From positions 131,263 to 195,262 of the forward strand of contig NZ_LMCP01000045.1 in the NCBI RefSeq assembly GCF_001425625.1: DNA of 64,000 nt. Direction: 5' to 3'. The stretch comes from Mesorhizobium sp. Root102. Lineage in GTDB: Bacteria; Pseudomonadota; Alphaproteobacteria; Rhizobiales; Rhizobiaceae. A program made the translations under genes and the position numbers. The stretch's first letter is position 1; the number at the start of each line of letters is the position of its first letter. The notes under the pieces were generated by a model that was not told where the DNA came from, made no database searches, and saw only the letters and a list, made by a program, of their open reading frames with translations. Of the stretch, positions 1 through 7,451 are shown piece by piece.

Positions 1-1294
1 CAAGCAGCGTCTCGGCCGCCTCATCCTGCCCGGCGCGCGCATCGGCGCTGGCAAGCGGGCCGGCATCGAACGCCGCCTGCTCGTTTTCGCGTAAGCCGCG
101 TTGATCGAAGCCCGCGCCCTCGAAACCCATGTCGAGCGGTCGCTGCGGCGATCGGGCCGGGTCGAAGCCGGAGGGGCCTGACGCTCGGTAGGCCGCCTCG
201 TAGCTGCGATGACCGTTGGCCGGGCCGCCGTGACCGTAGGATGCGGCGCCCGGGCGGAAGGCCGCCATCATGCCTGCGGCACCCGTGGTGGCGGCGCGCA
301 TGCCGGAATCGGCCAGCGCCTGGCGGATGGAACCGACGATCAGCCCGCGCACTAGGCCGGGATCACGGAAGCGCACATCGGCCTTGGCCGGGTGGACATT
401 GACGTCGACGATGGCCGGATCGAGCGAAAGAAACAGCACCGTCACTGCATGGCGGTCGCGCGGCAGGACGTCGGCGAAGGCCCCGCGAATGGCGCCGGCG
501 ATCAGCTTGTCGCGCACCGGCCTGCCGTTGACATAGGCATATTGCTGCAGCGCATTGGCGCGGGTGAAGGACGGGATCGACACGTGGCCGGTCAGGTGCA
601 CGCCTTCGCGCATCGCCTCGATGGCAATCGAATTGTCGGGAAAATCGGCACCCATTACCTGGGCGACACGGCGCAGGCTGCCTGCCGCACTGTCGTCCGT
701 CGCCGGCAGTTCCAGTGTCGAGCGGTCCGAGCCGGCCAGCGTGAAGCGCACGGCGGGGAAGGCGATGGCGATGCGCTTGACCACGTCACTGGTCGCCGAA
801 CTCTCGGCGCGCTCACCCTTCATGAATTTGAGCCGCGCTGGCGTTGCGAAGAACAGGTCGCGCACCTCGACGGTGGTGCCGCGGTTGGCCGCCGCCGGCT
901 TGACGGGCAAGACGCGGCCGCCCTCGATGCCGATCTCGGCGGCACTGTCGCCGGCGGCGGTGCGTGACCGGATCGACAGCCGCGACACCGAGCCGATCGA
1001 CGGCAGCGCTTCGCCGCGGAAGCCGAGCGAGCGGATGTCGTTGATATCCTCGGTGAGCTTGGAGGTGCAGTGACGCGCGATCGCCAACGCCAGCTCCGGT
1101 TCGGGAATGCCGGAGCCGTCATCGGTGACGCGGATCAGGTTCAGTCCGCCGCCGGCGGTGACGATCTCGACGCGTGAAGCACCGGCGTCGAGCGCATTCT
1201 CGACCAGTTCCTTGACCACGCTTGCCGGACGCTCGATGACTTCGCCTGCGGCGATCTGGTTGATCATCGTTTCGGAAAGCTGGCGGATGGGCAT
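1..1294 (-). CDS. mutL: DNA mismatch repair protein MutL, N-terminal part (cut by window edge)
   Basis: MutL couples mismatch recognition by MutS to strand incision and excision. The reverse strand reads MPIRQLSETMINQIAAGEV from position 1294 and stays open to the window edge for about 431 codons. The GHKL ATPase motifs are all visible: the ENALDAGA helix with the catalytic Glu and Mg-binding Asn, DDGSGI, GFRGEAL and NRGTTVEVRDLFF. They are followed by the S5-fold transducer domain (FLSLDPAIVDVNVHPAKADVR region). The last visible part is the Ala/Gly-rich linker, so the C-terminal dimerisation domain lies outside the window. The start is fixed by the highly conserved family N-terminus. The next gene upstream on the same strand is the LysR regulator, with 76 bases between them. 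Confidence 0.97.
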   Translation of the reverse strand, partial: MPIRQLSETMINQIAAGEVIERPASVVKELVENALDAGASRVEIVTAGGGLNLIRVTDDGSGIPEPELALAIARHCTSKLTEDINDIRSLGFRGEALPSIGSVSRLSIRSRTAAGDSAAEIGIEGGRVLPVKPAAANRGTTVEVRDLFFATPARLKFMKGERAESSATSDVVKRIAIAFPAVRFTLAGSDRSTLELPATDDSAAGSLRRVAQVMGADFPDNSIAIEAMREGVHLTGHVSIPSFTRANALQQYAYVNGRPVRDKLIAGAIRGAFADVLPRDRHAVTVLFLSLDPAIVDVNVHPAKADVRFRDPGLVRGLIVGSIRQALADSGMRAATTGAAGMMAAFRPGAASYGHGGPANGHRSYEAAYRASGPSGFDPARSPQRPLDMGFEGAGFDQRGLRENEQAAFDAGPLASADARAGQDEAAETLL

Positions 1295-1370
1295 GGCGGC
1301 ACTATAGGCGGATTCGGGGTGTGCGGGAGAGGCATAATCGTGAGAGCGGTGGATCAGTTCGCAGCACGGA

Positions 1371-2273
1371 TTACGCCTGCGCGGCCAGCCAGTCGCGCAC
1401 CTTGCGGGCATTTTCGCTGAGTTCCCGGTTCTTCGGCCAGACGACATAGAACGCCTTGCCGGTCTTCATCACATGATCCGTCACCGGCACCAGCAGGCCC
1501 GATGCCAGCAGCCGCTCGGCGAGGTGCCGCCAGCCAAGGGCGATGCCTTGCCCCTCCATGACTCCTTGGATCACCAGGCCGTAGTCGTTGATGCGCAGGC
1601 CGCGTGCGGTATCGCTGAGATTGGCGCCGGCCGACTGGAACCATTCGTCCCAACTGGCCGCCTCGCGATACGGCTCTTCCAGATGGATGAGGCGGTGCGT
1701 GGCCAGTTCTGCAGCGGATTTGGGCAGGCCGAACTTTGCCGCATAGCTGGTGCCGGCGACGGGAAATATCTCCTCGTCGGCCAGCGGCAACGAGTGATAG
1801 TCCGGCCAGTCCCGAGGCTCGCCGCCGCGCACGCCGAGAGGGATGCCTTCCGCGATGATGTCGAGGTCGCGGTCGGCGGTCTGGATGCGCAGGTCGATGC
1901 CCGGCAGTTCGTCGCGGAATTGCTGCAGGCGCGGCATCATCCAGAAGGAACCGAAGGCCGTCGACGCGGCAAGCGTTACATGGCCGCCACTTGCCTGCAG
2001 GCGCAGATCCTCCGCCGATTTGCGGATATGCGACAGGCCGAGCGAAACGTCGGCGTGGAAGCGCTCGCCGGCCTCGGTCAGGATGACCTGGCGATGCCGG
2101 CGCTGGAACAGCTTGGCGCCAAGCTGTTCTTCCAGTCCTCGCACGGCATAGGAGACGGCGGCCTGCGTCATGCCGAGTTCTCGCCCGGCGGCGGTGAAGC
2201 TCGACAGCCGCCCGGCCGCCTCGAAGACGATCAGGCTGCCGGCGGAAGGCAAGAGGTGGCGCAGGCTTCGCAT
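1371..2273 (-). CDS. LysR-family transcriptional regulator (GcvA-like)
   Basis: A 300-residue protein of normal LysR length. The N-terminal winged helix-turn-helix is at about residues 10-65 (SFTAAGRELGMTQAAVSYAV and the following wing). The effector-binding domain follows from about residue 90. The layout resembles the GcvA subgroup. It is divergent from the methyltransferase gene at 2365, with only 91 bases between the starts, so it probably controls that gene and its own expression. The effector cannot be read from sequence; a quaternary amine or a demethylation product would fit the neighbours. The family call is certain and the target is inference. Confidence 0.92.
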   Translation of the reverse strand: MRSLRHLLPSAGSLIVFEAAGRLSSFTAAGRELGMTQAAVSYAVRGLEEQLGAKLFQRRHRQVILTEAGERFHADVSLGLSHIRKSAEDLRLQASGGHVTLAASTAFGSFWMMPRLQQFRDELPGIDLRIQTADRDLDIIAEGIPLGVRGGEPRDWPDYHSLPLADEEIFPVAGTSYAAKFGLPKSAAELATHRLIHLEEPYREAASWDEWFQSAGANLSDTARGLRINDYGLVIQGVMEGQGIALGWRHLAERLLASGLLVPVTDHVMKTGKAFYVVWPKNRELSENARKVRDWLAAQA

Positions 2274-2364
2274 AAGCCCAGCTTATACAAGAGATCAGGA
2301 TTTTCCAGCGTCACATCGCCATTTTGTCTGCGTAGATTGTCCTCAGGAACAAGATGGAGGCTCC

Positions 2365-3933
2365 ATGAACGCACCGGCCGCCGAGACGACAATCGAACCC
2401 GCCAAGCGGCGTGAGCGCGGCGGTGGCCGCATCGCCCGGCGTGAACTGCGTTCGCACGGCTCGGAAGGGCTCAGCCGGCCCTACATCGTGCGCAACATCC
2501 CGACCTACGACATCCTGTCGGAAGAGAACCTGCTTCGTATCGAGGCGACCGCCGACCGGATCCTGGCCGAGATCGGCATCGAGTTCCGCGACGACCCAGT
2601 GGCCCTGGCGCACTGGAAGCGGGCAGGGGCGTCCATTGACGGCGCTCTGGTCAAGTTCGAGCCGGGCATGCTGCGCGAGATTCTCAAGACGGCGCCCGCG
2701 AGCTTCACCCAGCATGCGCGCAATCCGGCCAATTCGGTCGAGATCGGTGGCAAAAGCGTCGTCTTCTCGCCGGCCTACGGCTCACCCTTCGTCATGGATA
2801 TCGACAAGGGCCGCCGCTACGGCACGATCGAGGATTTCCGCAACTTCGTGAAGCTAGCGCAGTCCTCACCCTGGCTGCACCATTCCGGCGGCACCATCTG
2901 CGAGCCGGTCGATGTGCCGGTCAACAAGCGCCATCTCGACATGGTCTACAGCCACATCAAATATTCCGATCGAGGCTTCATGGGCTCGGTGACGGCAGAG
3001 AGCCGCGCCGAGGATTCGATCGACATGGCGCGCATCGTCTTCGGCCGTGATTTTGTCGACAAGAACTGCGTCATCCTCGGCAATGTCAACGTCAATTCGC
3101 CGCTGGTCTGGGACGCGACGATGACGACGGCGCTGCGTGCCTATGCTCGCGCCAACCAGGCGGCTGTCATCGTGCCGTTCATCCTTGGCGGCGCCATGGG
3201 CCCGGTGACCAATGCCGGCGCCATCGCCCAGTCGCTCGCCGAAACCATGGCCGGCTGCGCGCTGACCCAGCTTGAACGGCCCGGCGCGCCGGTCATTTTC
3301 GGCAATTTCCTATCCTCGATGTCGCTGCGTTCGGGCTCGCCCACCTTCGGCACGCCGGAACCGGCGATCGGCTCGATGGTCATCGGGCAACTGGCACGGC
3401 GGCTGAAGCTGCCGTTGCGCTGCTCCGGCAATTTCACCACCTCGAAGCTGCCCGACGCACAGGCCATGAACGAAGGCACCATGTCGATGCTGGCGGCTGT
3501 GCATTGCGGCGCCAACTTCATTCTGCATTCGGCCGGCTTCCTCGACGGCCTCCTGTCGATGTCCTACGAAAAATTCGTTATGGACGCCGATTTCTGCGGC
3601 GCGCTGCACACCTATCTCGACGGGGTGAAGATCGACGACAACCAGTTGGCGCTCGACGCCTTCAGGGAGGTTGGTCCCGGCAGCCATTTCTTCGGTTCGG
3701 CCCATACCTTGGCCAACTACGAGACAGCCTTCTGGGATTCCGAGATCGCCGACAACGAACCTTACGAGAAGTGGGAGGCTGCCGGATCGGAAGATGCCGC
3801 CATTCGCGCCAACCGGCGCTGGAAGAAGGCGCTGGCCGAATACCAGGCACCGCCGCTGGACCCTGACATAGACGAGGCACTGCAGGACTTCATGGGCCGT
3901 AAGAAGCTTGAGATGGCGGACGCCTGGTACTGA
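2365..3933 (+). CDS. Trimethylamine methyltransferase (MttB) family protein, non-pyrrolysine type
   Basis: A 522-residue member of the MttB superfamily, which transfers a methyl group from a methylated amine to a corrinoid protein. The reading frame is open throughout with no in-frame amber codon, so it is the pyrrolysine-free type. Characterised members of that type act on quaternary amines such as glycine betaine, proline betaine or carnitine. ATG 2365 is chosen because a GGAGG-like site sits just upstream; a longer open frame extends into the divergent LysR gene and is unlikely. The first 45 residues are polar and Arg-rich. A solute-binding protein gene follows after 60 bases. No corrinoid-protein gene is present in the window. 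The exact substrate is unknown. Confidence 0.88.
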   Translation: MNAPAAETTIEPAKRRERGGGRIARRELRSHGSEGLSRPYIVRNIPTYDILSEENLLRIEATADRILAEIGIEFRDDPVALAHWKRAGASIDGALVKFEPGMLREILKTAPASFTQHARNPANSVEIGGKSVVFSPAYGSPFVMDIDKGRRYGTIEDFRNFVKLAQSSPWLHHSGGTICEPVDVPVNKRHLDMVYSHIKYSDRGFMGSVTAESRAEDSIDMARIVFGRDFVDKNCVILGNVNVNSPLVWDATMTTALRAYARANQAAVIVPFILGGAMGPVTNAGAIAQSLAETMAGCALTQLERPGAPVIFGNFLSSMSLRSGSPTFGTPEPAIGSMVIGQLARRLKLPLRCSGNFTTSKLPDAQAMNEGTMSMLAAVHCGANFILHSAGFLDGLLSMSYEKFVMDADFCGALHTYLDGVKIDDNQLALDAFREVGPGSHFFGSAHTLANYETAFWDSEIADNEPYEKWEAAGSEDAAIRANRRWKKALAEYQAPPLDPDIDEALQDFMGRKKLEMADAWY

Positions 3934-3993
3934 ACATCCGAGAAGGGCGATCAACGCCACGTATCGAACAATGCGAAAGAAGCGGAGGAAAAA

Positions 3994-5643
3994 ATGACAT
4001 TCTTCAGAAGCAGTGGCGATCGCGTGCCGAGCGCTATCGAGGCGATGGCGCAAGACGCACGTGCGGGCCGCATGGACCGACGCGAGTTCCTGGCGCTGGC
4101 AAGCGCCTTCGGCGCATCGACGGCGCTTGCCTATGGCATGATCGGCCTTGCCGCGCCGGATCGGGCCTTGGCCGAAGAACCGAAGAAAGGCGGAACGCTG
4201 CGCGTCTCGATGTCGGTGAAGGGACAGAAGGATCCGCGCACTTACGACTGGGTGGAGCTTGCGAACATTTCGCGCTGCTGGCTGGAGCCGCTTGTCCGCT
4301 ACACCAGGCAATTCACATTCGAGCCGGTCCTGCTCGAAAGCTGGGATATCAACGACGACGCCACCGAATATGTGCTGCATGTGCGCAAGGGCATCACATG
4401 GAACAACGGCGACGCTTTCAACGCCGATGACGTCGCCTACAATCTGACGCGCTGGTGCGAGAAAGGCGTCGCCGGCAATTCGATGGCCGCACGTGTCGGC
4501 GCGCTGATCGACGCAAAGACCGGCAAAGCCAGGGACGGCGCGATTACCAAGGTCGACGACAACACGGTCAAGCTGAAACTCAGCGAACCTGACATTTCGC
4601 TGATCCCGAACTTCACCGACTATCCGGCTCTTGTCGTTCACCGCAACTTCGATGCCGATGGCGCCGATCCGATCAAGAAGCCGATCGGCACGGGAGCGTT
4701 CGAATTGGTCTCCTACGATGTCGGCCAGAAGGCTGTCGTCAAGCGTCGTGAGAATGGCAAATGGTGGGGCGGTGAAGCGCCACTCGACAGTGTCGAATTC
4801 ATCGACTACGGCACGGATTTCAACGCCACGGTGAATGCTTTCGATTCCGGCGAGATCGACCTCAATTTCGAGTCGCCCGCCGACTTCATCGATATTCTCG
4901 ACAAGATGGGCCTGGAGAAATCCGAGGTCGCGACAGCGACGACACTCGTTGCCCGCACCAACATCACCCACAAGCCCTATGACGACCAGCGGGTGCGCAA
5001 CGCTCTGCAGATGGCCGTCGACAACAACGCGGTTCTAGAACTCGGCTATGCCGGGCGAGGCACCCCTGGTGAAAACCACCACGTCGCCCCGATCCACCCT
5101 GAATACTATCCGCTGCCCAAGAAGACACGCGACGCGGCCGGCGCCAAGAAACTGATGGCGGAAGCCGGACAGGCCGACTTCGAGCATGAACTGATCACCA
5201 TCGAAGACGACTGGCAGAAGAACACCGGCGACGCCATCGCCGGCCAGTTGCGCGATGCCGGCATCAAGGTCAAGCGTACGGTGCTGCCGGGTTCGACTTT
5301 CTGGAACGACTGGACGAAATATCCCTATTCCATGACGATCTGGTACATGCGTCCGCTCGGTGTCCAGGTGCTGGCGCTTGGCTACCGCACCGGCGAGGCG
5401 TGGAATGAATCCGCATACTCCAATCCCGATTTCGACGCCAAGCTCAAGCAGGCTCTTTCGCTGATCGACGTGGCCAAGCGCAAGGAGGTGATGAAGGATG
5501 TCGAGCAGATCCTGCAGGATTCGGGCGTCATTGTTCAGCCGTTCTGGCAGAAGCTCTTCAGCCACATGAACAAGAAGGTGAAGAACTACGGTGTCCATCA
5601 GACGTTCGAGATGGATCTCCAGAACGTCTGGCTGGACGCCTGA
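3994..5643 (+). CDS. ABC transporter solute-binding protein, family 5 (peptide/opine/nickel type), Tat-exported
   Basis: A 549-residue periplasmic binding protein of the DppA/OppA superfamily. The N-terminus carries a twin-arginine motif (DRREFL, residues about 29-34), a hydrophobic stretch and an ALAEEP cleavage region, so export by Tat is likely. The SBP5 core follows (KGGTLRVSM, then LRKGITWNNGD-like and FNADDVAYN motifs). The start has a strong GGAGGAA site. The gene is probably co-transcribed with the methyltransferase gene upstream and should capture its amine substrate. No permease or ATPase genes follow, which is unusual; a relic of a second methyltransferase gene begins 4 bases after the stop. 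The binding protein may therefore be orphaned or rely on another transporter. Confidence 0.9.
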   Translation: MTFFRSSGDRVPSAIEAMAQDARAGRMDRREFLALASAFGASTALAYGMIGLAAPDRALAEEPKKGGTLRVSMSVKGQKDPRTYDWVELANISRCWLEPLVRYTRQFTFEPVLLESWDINDDATEYVLHVRKGITWNNGDAFNADDVAYNLTRWCEKGVAGNSMAARVGALIDAKTGKARDGAITKVDDNTVKLKLSEPDISLIPNFTDYPALVVHRNFDADGADPIKKPIGTGAFELVSYDVGQKAVVKRRENGKWWGGEAPLDSVEFIDYGTDFNATVNAFDSGEIDLNFESPADFIDILDKMGLEKSEVATATTLVARTNITHKPYDDQRVRNALQMAVDNNAVLELGYAGRGTPGENHHVAPIHPEYYPLPKKTRDAAGAKKLMAEAGQADFEHELITIEDDWQKNTGDAIAGQLRDAGIKVKRTVLPGSTFWNDWTKYPYSMTIWYMRPLGVQVLALGYRTGEAWNESAYSNPDFDAKLKQALSLIDVAKRKEVMKDVEQILQDSGVIVQPFWQKLFSHMNKKVKNYGVHQTFEMDLQNVWLDA

Positions 5644-5647
5644 AAGC

Positions 5648-5707
5648 AAGGCGCTGCAGGACTTCATGAGCCGCAAAAAAGCCGATATGCAGGATACGTG
5701 GTATTGA
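5648..5707 (+). pseudogene. Relic of a second MttB-family gene (last 19 codons plus stop)
   Basis: These 60 bases read KALQDFMSRKKADMQDTWY then a stop. The last 19 residues of the intact methyltransferase at 2365-3933 are EALQDFMGRKKLEMADAWY. Thirteen of 19 residues match, 44 of 60 bases match, there is no gap, and the stop codons align. The changes are mostly synonymous or conservative, as expected for a paralogue that was once functional and not for a recent local copy. No start codon or body of the gene remains; the sequence immediately upstream is the end of the binding-protein gene. I read this as the surviving 3' end of a deleted paralogue. Confidence 0.8.
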
Positions 5708-5740
5708 TTGGCCCAAGCCATCAAAAGCCGGAGATCCTGC

Positions 5741-6220
5741 ATGAGACTGACATTGCTCGCTGCCGCCCTTTCGATAGCCTTGCCGGCGACCGCCGTCGCC
5801 GGACCGGCGTCCAACGCCGTGAAGTTCTTCTATGTGCCGGCGGTCAAGTTCGAGGCCGACGAACAATATCGGGATCGGTTCACCGAGCCGGTGACGAAAC
5901 TGTTCGACCTGAACGACCAGGCAACGAAAAAGAACCCGGACGAGGTTGCCTGCATCGACTTCGATCCTGGTCTCGATGCCCAGGATTTCGATCAGAAGAC
6001 CGTCTCGAGAACGCTCAAATTGTCTGAGAAGCTAGATGGCGACAACGCAGAGGTTACCGCGACCTTCAGCCTTTTTTCGGAAGGCGACGATTCCAAACGT
6101 GAAATGGTCTGGTCGCTCAAGAAGATCGACGGCCAGTGGAAGATATCGGACATCGCCTCCAAGACCAGCGACTGGAAGCTCAGCGCGCTGGAATGCATGG
6201 CCGGCCAGACACCGGAGTGA
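5741..6220 (+). CDS. Secreted protein of unknown function, paralogue of the next gene
   Basis: I do not recognise a named family with confidence. The 159-residue product starts with a signal peptide (MRLTLLAAALSIALPATAVA, cleavage before GPAS). A small alpha+beta domain follows, with a C-terminal segment SLKKIDGQWKISDIAS and a Cys near the end (ALEC). This resembles the DUF3828/NTF2-like fold. ATG 5741 is preferred over the TTG 33 bases upstream because it has a GGAG site at 5730-5733 and begins the signal peptide directly. The next gene starts 4 bases after its stop and encodes a clear relative. Confidence 0.8.
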   Translation: MRLTLLAAALSIALPATAVAGPASNAVKFFYVPAVKFEADEQYRDRFTEPVTKLFDLNDQATKKNPDEVACIDFDPGLDAQDFDQKTVSRTLKLSEKLDGDNAEVTATFSLFSEGDDSKREMVWSLKKIDGQWKISDIASKTSDWKLSALECMAGQTPE

Positions 6221-6224
6221 TGCG

Positions 6225-6839
6225 ATGGCTCGTCGCCCGTTCCTGGCACTGTCGACCATGTGCCTGCTGGCGGTGGGTCTGAGCGGTGCCGACGCCCAAG
6301 GTCTGTTGGGTGCGCCGCCGGCAAACGCCCCGGCTGACGCTACGCCGGCCGACAGCGGGGCGCCGCCTGCAAATGCGCCCGGAACCGGGGTGGAACCGGC
6401 AACGCCCCCGGTTGGATGGTCGCCAGCCGAAGCCGCGCCAGCCGCACCGATCCAGCCGGGTTCGCCGACAGCGGTGGTGCGGCCGTTTTACGATCAGGTC
6501 GGGCTGGAGATCGATCCGTCAGAGCGCAGCCATTTCATCGATCCGGCGAAAACCGTGCTCGACAAGAGCGACGCCTTGCGCAAGTCCGGGCAGGGCGAGT
6601 GCCTCGACCCCAACATGGCGCTAGACAATGCGGACTATGACAAGGCCGAGATCGACAAGAGCCTGAAGACGCTGGAGGCGGTCAACGGCGACCAGGCCAA
6701 GGTCATCGTCGCCTTCGTCATCTCAGGCAATCCGCACCGGCTGGAGTGGAAATTCAAGAAGGTCGACGGCGAGTGGAAGATCACGGACCTGTTGTCGGTG
6801 ACCGGCGAATGGGCACTCAGCCAATATCAGTGCGAATGA
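6225..6839 (+). CDS. Secreted protein of unknown function with Pro/Ala-rich spacer, paralogue of the preceding gene
   Basis: A 204-residue product with a signal peptide (ending near SGADAQG). A low-complexity Ala/Pro/Gly spacer covers residues about 25-85, and then comes the same domain as in the preceding gene. Shared elements are AVVRPFYDQVG against AVKFFYVPAVK, KFKKVDGEWKITDLLS against SLKKIDGQWKISDIAS, and the terminal Cys. The two genes are a tandem duplication with a 4-base gap, and this copy has gained the flexible spacer, perhaps to reach across the periplasm. A GGAG site at 6214-6217 supports ATG 6225. Function unknown. Confidence 0.8.
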   Translation: MARRPFLALSTMCLLAVGLSGADAQGLLGAPPANAPADATPADSGAPPANAPGTGVEPATPPVGWSPAEAAPAAPIQPGSPTAVVRPFYDQVGLEIDPSERSHFIDPAKTVLDKSDALRKSGQGECLDPNMALDNADYDKAEIDKSLKTLEAVNGDQAKVIVAFVISGNPHRLEWKFKKVDGEWKITDLLSVTGEWALSQYQCE

Positions 6840-6848
6840 TCGGCGAGT

Positions 6849-7310
6849 TCACCCGCGCCCGCGATAGGGCGCGACCCCGGTGTCGGGCAGCCAGCTGCCT
6901 TCCGGCGGAGCACCTGTCTGCCAGAACACGTCGATCGGAATGCCGCCGCGCGGATACCAATAGCCGCCTATGCGCAACCACAGCGGCTTGGTTGCCGCCA
7001 CAATGCGGCGGCCGATCATGACGGTGCATTCTTCATGGAAAGCGCCGTGATTGCGAAACGAGGTCATGAACAGCTTGAGCGACTTCGATTCCACCAGAGC
7101 CGCGTCAGGTGCGTAGTCGATGACGATGTGGGCGAAATCCGGCTGGCCGGTGACCGGGCACAGCGAGGTGAATTCCGGGCAGACGAAGCGCACGATCGCT
7201 GGCGGCCCGTCGCCGCGGGCAAACGGCACGGTTTCCAGGACCGCTGCTTCGGGGCTCTGTGGCGTCTCGACCCTTGTGCCGAGTTGGGTAAGGTCTTTTG
7301 TCACGGTCAT
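6849..7310 (-). CDS. queF: NADPH-dependent 7-cyano-7-deazaguanine reductase QueF
   Basis: QueF reduces preQ0 to preQ1 in queuosine synthesis. The 153-residue product has the short single-domain (YkvM-type) length. The nucleophilic Cys lies in the segment SLCPVTGQPDFAHI. The family motif ESKSLKLF and the downstream FHEECT follow. The start ATG at 7310 gives MTVTKDLTQLGTRV, a normal family N-terminus. The gene is convergent with the secreted-protein pair on its left, with 9 bases between stops, and divergent from the StcD-like gene. The neighbours are unrelated to tRNA modification, so context adds nothing. Confidence 0.96.
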   Translation of the reverse strand: MTVTKDLTQLGTRVETPQSPEAAVLETVPFARGDGPPAIVRFVCPEFTSLCPVTGQPDFAHIVIDYAPDAALVESKSLKLFMTSFRNHGAFHEECTVMIGRRIVAATKPLWLRIGGYWYPRGGIPIDVFWQTGAPPEGSWLPDTGVAPYRGRG

Positions 7311-7346
7311 GGGCGGTGGCCTCGTTCGATTTTGCCGCTCATTAGC

Positions 7347-7388
7347 ATCGGACCGAAAAGTGCGCAGCGGTTTTCGGATGAATCCGAT
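7347..7388. repeat. Palindromic intergenic repeat, AAAAGTG/CGGTTTT family (copy 1)
   Basis: Nested inverted arms ATCGGA and CCGAAAA at 7347-7359 pair with TTTTCGG at 7371-7377 and TCCGAT at 7383-7388. The core AAAAGTGCGCAGCGGTTTT recurs in variant form at 18166-18188 and 48755-48778. It sits between the divergent queF and stcD-like genes. It looks like a dispersed non-autonomous repeat; a regulatory role is not shown. Confidence 0.75.
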
Positions 7389-7402
7389 GATTAAAATTAG
7401 AT

Positions 7403-7426
7403 CTGAAGCAGTGCACGCTGCTTCAG
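7403..7426. repeat. Inverted repeat upstream of the StcD-like gene
   Basis: Perfect 9-base arms CTGAAGCAG (7403-7411) and CTGCTTCAG (7418-7426) flank a 6-base centre. The right arm ends 25 bases before the ATG at 7452. It could be an operator for the downstream gene or the outer part of the adjacent dispersed repeat. There is no T-run, so it is not a normal terminator. Confidence 0.55.
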
Positions 7427-7451
7427 CACAATTTGAAACAGCAGGAAGACG

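Noticed and set aside
2170..2364. A longer methyltransferase reading frame starting inside the LysR gene
   Set aside because: It would overlap the divergent regulator by about 100 bases, and the strong ribosome site belongs to ATG 2365.
2365..3933. Pyrrolysine-type MttB
   Set aside because: There is no in-frame TAG, so the gene is the non-pyrrolysine type.
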